Shown here: positions 47,721-51,762 of the stretch, in pieces | How positions within the stretch are numbered: position 1 is the first letter of the stretch | How the letters are laid out: every line of letters begins with the position of its first letter | Source of the DNA: Pyxidicoccus fallax | GTDB lineage: Bacteria > Myxococcota > Myxococcia > Myxococcales > Myxococcaceae | Assembly: GCF_012933655.1 (NCBI RefSeq) | Contig: NZ_JABBJJ010000047.1 | Span: forward strand, 1-51,762 | Direction of reading: 5' to 3' | DNA length: 51,762 nt | Made by a program: the position numbers and the translations under genes | Notes under the pieces: model-generated | What the model was told of the DNA's origin: nothing | The model's input: only the letters and a program-made list of their open reading frames with translations | Databases searched by the model: none

Positions 47721-48365
47721 TCAGGTGCCCGGAGGCGTGCGAGGCAGCTCCGTGCCGAACAGGACCTGGAGCAAGTCCACCAGGCTGGGCCACGCCTCGG
47801 CTCCCAGCCACAGGCCCTCGGGGCAGTGCTCGACGGACACAGCCAGCGAGGCGTTGTCGAAGAGCTTCGCGGGCAGCATTCCTTCCGCGGGCAGCTTCCC
47901 CTCCACGTAGAGGACCTTGCCGTCCCAGCGGATGCCGGGGGGGAGCAGGCGCTCGGCCAGCGCGCGCAGCGCGGCCTGACCCGCCCCGGCGCGCAGCACG
48001 CCCATCATCAGCGAGGAGGCCGTGCGGGACTCCTCCAGCTCCACCACGCCCGGCGTGCGCAGCCACAGCTTGTAGCGCCCGGAGGCCAGCTCCACGCGCT
48101 CCAGCGTCACCTGCACGCGCAGCTTCCAGCCCTTCACGGCGAAGCGCACGTCGTAGACCTCGGGCAGCGCCGTCCACTCGCGCAGCTCGAAGTGCTTCAC
48201 CTTCTGCAGCAACTGGCGGACGACCAGCTCCACGCGCGCGTGGGACAGGCGCAGCCGCTTGCGGCCCATGTCCACCGCCACGTCACCGGCGAGCGCCGAG
48301 GGCAGCCGCTTCGCCCACTCGCGCGCGCCCTCCAGCATCTTCGCCGCCAGAGACTGACCCGACAT
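47721..48365 (-). CDS. Hypothetical protein, 214 residues
   Basis: No signal peptide or membrane helix. The centre alternates short strands (RLRLSHARVELVVRQLLQKV, FELREWTALPEVYDVRFAVK, RLRVQVTLERVELASGRYKL, LRTPGVVELEESRTASSLMM) with a C-terminal segment VLYVEGKLPAEGMLPAKLFD. This looks like an amphipathic-strand lipid- or ligand-binding fold such as the LmeA/DUF2993 group, a resemblance only. It is convergent with the AhpD-like gene and lies downstream of the pirin gene on the same strand (165-base gap), so co-transcription is possible. No family was recognised with confidence. Confidence 0.7.
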   Translation of the reverse strand: MSGQSLAAKMLEGAREWAKRLPSALAGDVAVDMGRKRLRLSHARVELVVRQLLQKVKHFELREWTALPEVYDVRFAVKGWKLRVQVTLERVELASGRYKLWLRTPGVVELEESRTASSLMMGVLRAGAGQAALRALAERLLPPGIRWDGKVLYVEGKLPAEGMLPAKLFDNASLAVSVEHCPEGLWLGAEAWPSLVDLLQVLFGTELPRTPPGT

Positions 48366-48529
48366 CCGTGTCCTCCCGAGAAGCCGTGGCGGGGTGCCGC
48401 TGCTCGCGGCCCCTCAAGCAACGTGCCGGGCGCAGCATGCACCGGATTGCGGATGCGCGCCGGCCTGGCCGCCTGCTGGGGGGAGGACGCGGGGAGCCCC
48501 TGGCCGCGCCTCCTCGGTGTCGGCGGCCG

Positions 48530-49414
48530 TCAGGGTGCGAGGGAGGGGAAGCGCCCGGCCTCCCAGTCCGCGAAGCGCGCGCGGCCCTCGGCGACGCTGT
48601 CCACGACGAAGTTCCACCAGATGACCAGCGGGTCCGGCAGCGGCAGGCCCCCGAGCACCAGCAGGCGCGCGCCCTGCTGGGACTGGAGCGGCAGCGAAGG
48701 GGTGCCCTCGTCGAGGTGCGCGAGCACGCCGCGGTCCACGGACTTGCCGCCCACGGACACCTGGCCCTGGGCCACGTACAGCGCGAGCGCGTGCGAGGGG
48801 TCCACGGGCAGCGACACGTCCGCGCCCGCGGAGAGCTCCACGTCGAGGTACGTGAGCGGGTGGAAGGTGGACACGGGCGACTCCGCGTCTCCCAGTCTTC
48901 CGGCGATGACGCGTACCCGCGCGCCCGGGCGTTCCCAGAGTGGCAGCTCGCTTGCGGGGGTGTGCGTGAAGGCGGGCTCGGTGTTCCGGTGCTCGCGGGG
49001 CAGGGCCACCCACGTCTGCACGCCGTGCAGCGGCGGGGCATCCGGGCCGGTGTGGACCTCCTCCGCGTGGACGATGCCTCGGCCGGCGGTCATCCAGTTC
49101 ACGTCGCCGGGGTGGATGTCCTGCACGGAGCCCACCGAGTCGCGGTGCCGGATGGAGCCGGAGAAGAGGTACGTCACCGTCTGGAGGCCCACGTGGGGGT
49201 GCGCGGGGACGTCCATGACCTCGCGCACGGAGGGCGCCGGGCCGAAGTGGTCGCAGAAGACGAAGGGGCCCACCCGGCGCAGCTCCACCCGGGGCAGCGC
49301 GCGCAGCACGCGCGACTCGCCGACCAGCTCCGTGGACTTCGCGGGCCACAGGGCCGCGACTCCGCGCTCACCCGGGAGTGCGTGGGCTCCGCCCTGCGAT
49401 GAATGCATCCGCAT
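48530..49414 (-). CDS. Pirin-family protein
   Basis: 294 residues from ATG 49414 (GAGGAG seven bases upstream). The bicupin signature is complete: FGPAPSVREVMDVPAHPHVG then LQTVTYLFSGSIRHRDSVGS, with DIHPGDVNWMTAGRGIVHAE. The metal ligands are two His in HPHVG, one His in IVHAEE and the Glu following it. A second cupin half ends with GGLPLPDPLVIWWNFVVDSV. Pirins are iron-binding, with quercetinase activity in some and transcription-cofactor roles in others. It lies between the TldD-like gene and the hypothetical gene on the minus strand. The start codon was chosen from the ribosome site. Confidence 0.93.
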   Translation of the reverse strand: MRMHSSQGGAHALPGERGVAALWPAKSTELVGESRVLRALPRVELRRVGPFVFCDHFGPAPSVREVMDVPAHPHVGLQTVTYLFSGSIRHRDSVGSVQDIHPGDVNWMTAGRGIVHAEEVHTGPDAPPLHGVQTWVALPREHRNTEPAFTHTPASELPLWERPGARVRVIAGRLGDAESPVSTFHPLTYLDVELSAGADVSLPVDPSHALALYVAQGQVSVGGKSVDRGVLAHLDEGTPSLPLQSQQGARLLVLGGLPLPDPLVIWWNFVVDSVAEGRARFADWEAGRFPSLAP

Positions 49415-49554
49415 CTCGTGTCTCCTCAAAGGGCGCGCGCCGCCGCCGTGGCCTTCCGCGTGCGCGGGTACGGGTGAGTGTACCGCCTTGGGCTCCCGTT
49501 CCGGTATGCCGGCCGCACGGCGTCGAATCGTGCGGCCCGACCATGATTCGGGAC

Positions 49555-50904
49555 TCAGCCTCCGCGAGGCGGGGGCAGGACGAGCGTCGGGGTGCCGCAG
49601 CCGTCGGCGGTGGGGAAGAACGTCAGGTCCGCCCCCACGCCCCGGAGCGCGCGGAACGTCTCCAGCAATGGCAGGTCCAGCTCCATGGGAGCGATGCGGC
49701 GCACCCGCTGCCCGTCACGGACCTCCCATCCTCCCGCGATGAGGGACACCGTGCCGGGGCGGGGCATCGTCGTGAAGGTCTCCACACGGGTGGTCAGCTC
49801 CGTGTAGTTCGCGGGGAGCGCGTCGCCCCGCGGGACGATGAAGAGGTTGATGGCCGCGGGTGATGGTGGCGAGGTGCCCTCGCGCAGGCCCCGGCCATTG
49901 GGCTCCGCGCCCAGCCGCGCCGCCGTCTCGCCCGAGTGGAGGAAGCCCATCAGCCGGCCCTCGTCGACGAGTCGCGCGCCTCGGGCCGGGCGGCCCTCGT
50001 CGTCCACTTCTCGTCGGCGCGTGCCCAGGGGATGCAGCGGGTCGTCCTCCACGGAGAGCACGGAGGGGAACGGCTTGCGCCCCACGGCGCGCGCCAGGGC
50101 CGGAGTCGCGGAGGCCACGTCGCCTCGCAGCAGCCACGACAGGCCGGCGACGAGCGGGGCCGCCACCGCCGGGCGGAGCACGAGCGGCAGGGCCGGGTCC
50201 GCGGGCTCCGTGGGACCTTCCAGTGCGGAGACGGCCTCTGTCAGCCGCTCGCGCAGGGGGACGAGGCTCGCTTCGTCGTCATCTGGCGGCAGCGCCACGG
50301 CGTCGACCACGGCACCTCGTGAGGTCTCACAGCGGAGGAAGGCTTCCTCCGTGGACTCCACGTGAGCGCCCTCGGCGCCGCCGCCTCGCAGCAGCGCGGA
50401 CCAGACCGTGCGCCGCGTGAGCACCAGGGCCTGCACGACGACACCGTGCGGAACCACCGTGCGCGCGATGTGCTCGGCTTGTTGTCTCGCGCGCTCCATG
50501 GACGGTTCCGGAGGCCAGGGAGGAAGCGGTCCAGCCGACACCGGAGCAGGCGGAATGGGGACCCGCGCGCCCGTGCCCAGCCGGCGAGTCGCGGACTCCA
50601 GCACGGCCCGGACCTCTCGCGCGGACCCCACGGGCCCCGCCGCGAAGCCGTGCTGCTCTCCTTCCCACACCCGCGCCGCGGCGGAGATTTCGAGTCCGTG
50701 GCTCAGCGCGAAGGTGCCCGCGCTGACCTCGTACTCCAGCGTCAATCGCAGCCGCGCGGAGAGGAAGAGCTCGGCGATGGCGGATGGCTGGACGCGGCCG
50801 AACTCCTCCAGCGCGACCCGCGCCGCTCCGGCCAGTTCGTGCGGGGCCGACGGGTCGACGCCGCTCGGTTTCTCACCCGCCTCGCTGTCACGCACCTCGC
50901 TCAT
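49555..50904 (-). CDS. TldD/PmbA-family protein without visible metal site
   Basis: 449 residues. Family phrases: AALEEF-type opening, LRLTLEYEVSAGTFALSHGL and EISAAARVWEGEQHGFAAGP; then LVLRPAVAAPLVAGLSWLLR (PmbA-like), DEGRPARGARLVDEGRLMGF and the ending GVGADLTFFPTADGCGTPTL. TldD/PmbA (TldE) proteins form heterodimeric metalloproteases; the active-site motif (HExxxH) lies in TldD. No HExxxH was found here, as expected of the TldE/PmbA partner, but no partner gene is adjacent. It may process a peptide together with a distant TldD, or act in another way. The gene stands alone on the minus strand. Confidence 0.8.
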   Translation of the reverse strand: MSEVRDSEAGEKPSGVDPSAPHELAGAARVALEEFGRVQPSAIAELFLSARLRLTLEYEVSAGTFALSHGLEISAAARVWEGEQHGFAAGPVGSAREVRAVLESATRRLGTGARVPIPPAPVSAGPLPPWPPEPSMERARQQAEHIARTVVPHGVVVQALVLTRRTVWSALLRGGGAEGAHVESTEEAFLRCETSRGAVVDAVALPPDDDEASLVPLRERLTEAVSALEGPTEPADPALPLVLRPAVAAPLVAGLSWLLRGDVASATPALARAVGRKPFPSVLSVEDDPLHPLGTRRREVDDEGRPARGARLVDEGRLMGFLHSGETAARLGAEPNGRGLREGTSPPSPAAINLFIVPRGDALPANYTELTTRVETFTTMPRPGTVSLIAGGWEVRDGQRVRRIAPMELDLPLLETFRALRGVGADLTFFPTADGCGTPTLVLPPPRGG

Positions 50905-51033
50905 GCGGCACCATCATGCACCGCGCGCCCGCCATCTCCATCACTCGGCTGCCTCGTCGCGGAGAGCCAGGTTCCTCACGAACCCAAGCGGGCCCACCGC
51001 CCCCTGGCCTGAACGCTGCAAGCCCGTCCCTGC

Positions 51034-51636
51034 ATGCGAGGGAAACCCTCTCGAAGCTGGACTCGGCGCCTGTTGCGATGGCTGGGGCTCACCGCCGCAC
51101 TGTGGGTGCTGGGGCCCCTTGCCGCGGTAGAGGGCCTCTATCGCTACGGCCTGTCGCAAGTGGGAGCGCTGCCCCCCGCTCCTCCATCCAGCGCACTGAC
51201 GGAGACGACACGCGCGGTCCTGTGGATGGGCCTCGGAGAGGAGCTGCCGCCCACCGTCGAGGCAATCTGGCCCTGGCATACCCTCGCGGCCTTCCACGAG
51301 CGGCGCTGGAGACACCCTGGCTCACAGGCCGCAAGGCGGGTCGCCCGGCTGTGGCTCTCGCGAGAGGAGCAGCCCCGCAAGGGGATGGCACTGTGGCATC
51401 TGACGTCCTGGGCCACCACCGTGAGGCTCACACGCCACTGGAGCGCGGCCGAGCTGACACAGGTGCTCGCCCGGGACCTGTACTTCGGCCCAGGCACGAG
51501 GGGACTCGAGTCCGCGGCTCAGACCTGCTTCGGCATGGACGCCGCGAGCCTCTCCACCGAGCAGGTGGCGTTCCTCATGGCGGTCGCGGACTCACCACCC
51601 CATGGGCGGCTGGCGCCGTCCCGCGGCACCGCGTGA
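51034..51636 (+). CDS. Degenerate GT51 (peptidoglycan glycosyltransferase)-like protein
   Basis: 200 residues. An N-terminal membrane helix (LLRWLGLTAALWVLGPLAAV) leads to a GT51-like core. LAAFHERRWRHPGSQAARRV aligns with the motif containing the catalytic Glu (E-D-x-x-F-x-x-H-x-G) but reads H-E-R-R-W, so the first catalytic acid is replaced. The second motif G-x-x-x-E-x-A-A-x-x-x-F-G is kept (TRGLESAAQTCFGM), as is STEQVAFLMAV. The G-x-S-T-I-x-Q-Q motif is missing (GMALWHLTSWATTV). The length is that of a monofunctional enzyme, but activity is doubtful. The last 20 bases, with the stop codon, are repeated at 664-683. Confidence 0.7.
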   Translation: MRGKPSRSWTRRLLRWLGLTAALWVLGPLAAVEGLYRYGLSQVGALPPAPPSSALTETTRAVLWMGLGEELPPTVEAIWPWHTLAAFHERRWRHPGSQAARRVARLWLSREEQPRKGMALWHLTSWATTVRLTRHWSAAELTQVLARDLYFGPGTRGLESAAQTCFGMDAASLSTEQVAFLMAVADSPPHGRLAPSRGTA

Positions 51637-51682
51637 CCCCCTCCTCCCTGCCATGTCGGCCCCTCCGGAAGAAGGGGCGTCG

Positions 51683-51736
51683 TGGAGGAATGATTCCTCC
51701 AGCGAGAAGGGTCGTCGTGGAGGAATGATTCCTCCA
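51683..51736. repeat. Two further copies of the 19-bp palindrome
   Basis: TGGAGGAATGATTCCTCCA, the reverse complement of the other copies (only the central base differs in strand), lies at 51683-51701 and 51718-51736, 35 bases apart. On the complementary strand the flanks (CACGACG, then TTCCGGAGGGGCCGACATGGCAGG) match the other two loci. The window ends 26 bases later, so a longer array and a TetR-like segment may follow outside. Confidence 0.9.
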
Positions 51737-51762
51737 GCGAGGCGGCGGCTCAGGGGGGGCGG

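Overview
The window is very G+C-rich, densely coded DNA, most likely from a myxobacterium (Myxococcota, Myxococcus/Corallococcus/Pyxidicoccus type). The pointers are many lipoproteins, a eukaryotic-type Ser/Thr kinase beside an FHA/sigma-54 activator and a TPR protein, TIGR02996 and DUF2752 proteins, a lipoprotein toxin with SMI1/KNR4 immunity resembling SitA, and small myxobacterial-type lipoproteins. The assignment rests on gene content remembered from these families; no search was run. No rRNA, tRNA, CRISPR array or insertion sequence was seen.

Layout. 1-917 is non-genic: a decayed TetR DNA-binding segment, a 47-bp tandem array carrying a perfect 19-bp palindrome, and a decayed tail of a glycosyltransferase-51-like gene. 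Related pieces recur at 6.9-7.6 kb and at the right edge. 0.9-6.9 kb holds an orphan beta-class DNA methyltransferase, an alginate-lyase-like lipoprotein, a methyltransferase lipoprotein, an epoxide-hydrolase/Rrf2 pair and a GNAT acetyltransferase. 7.6-10.5 kb holds a TrmB-type regulator, four tandem copies of a start-codon/signal-peptide segment, and a retropepsin-PDZ protein. 10.7-12.4 kb is a D12 adenine methylase facing an HNH nuclease, a probable restriction-modification pair. 12.4-19.8 kb carries hypothetical lipoproteins and the FHA-activator/TPR/kinase signalling operon.

The most unusual region is the minus-strand operon at 21.8-27.9 kb. A Gfo/Idh oxidoreductase with an altered EKP motif, a 54-residue small protein, a YcaO enzyme, a xylose-isomerase-like TIM-barrel protein, a GT4 glycosyltransferase and a PIG-L/LmbE deacetylase follow one another with short start/stop overlaps. 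Two small genes precede them, one resembling the NAD-binding start of inositol-phosphate synthases. GT4 plus PIG-L is the core of mycothiol and bacillithiol synthesis, so I infer a modified amino-glycoside or glycosyl-cyclitol metabolite, or a YcaO-modified small peptide.

28.2-36.9 kb holds a MATE transporter relic, a TIGR02996 protein, a ferritin-like lipoprotein, DUF3224 and GFA proteins, and a five-gene minus-strand operon: three SAF-domain proteins, a lipoprotein ending in a WHH nuclease domain, and its SMI1/KNR4 immunity protein. 36.9-51.6 kb holds a family B DNA polymerase, a WYL regulator whose operator recurs at the distant GFA gene, a hydrolase/LysR pair, a LamG-type lipoprotein, a cold-shock protein with a clear terminator, a VOC protein overlapping a truncated TetR, a MocR regulator with an AhpD-like enzyme, a pirin, a TldD/PmbA-like protein and a degenerate GT51-like protein. 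The palindrome appears twice more at the right edge.
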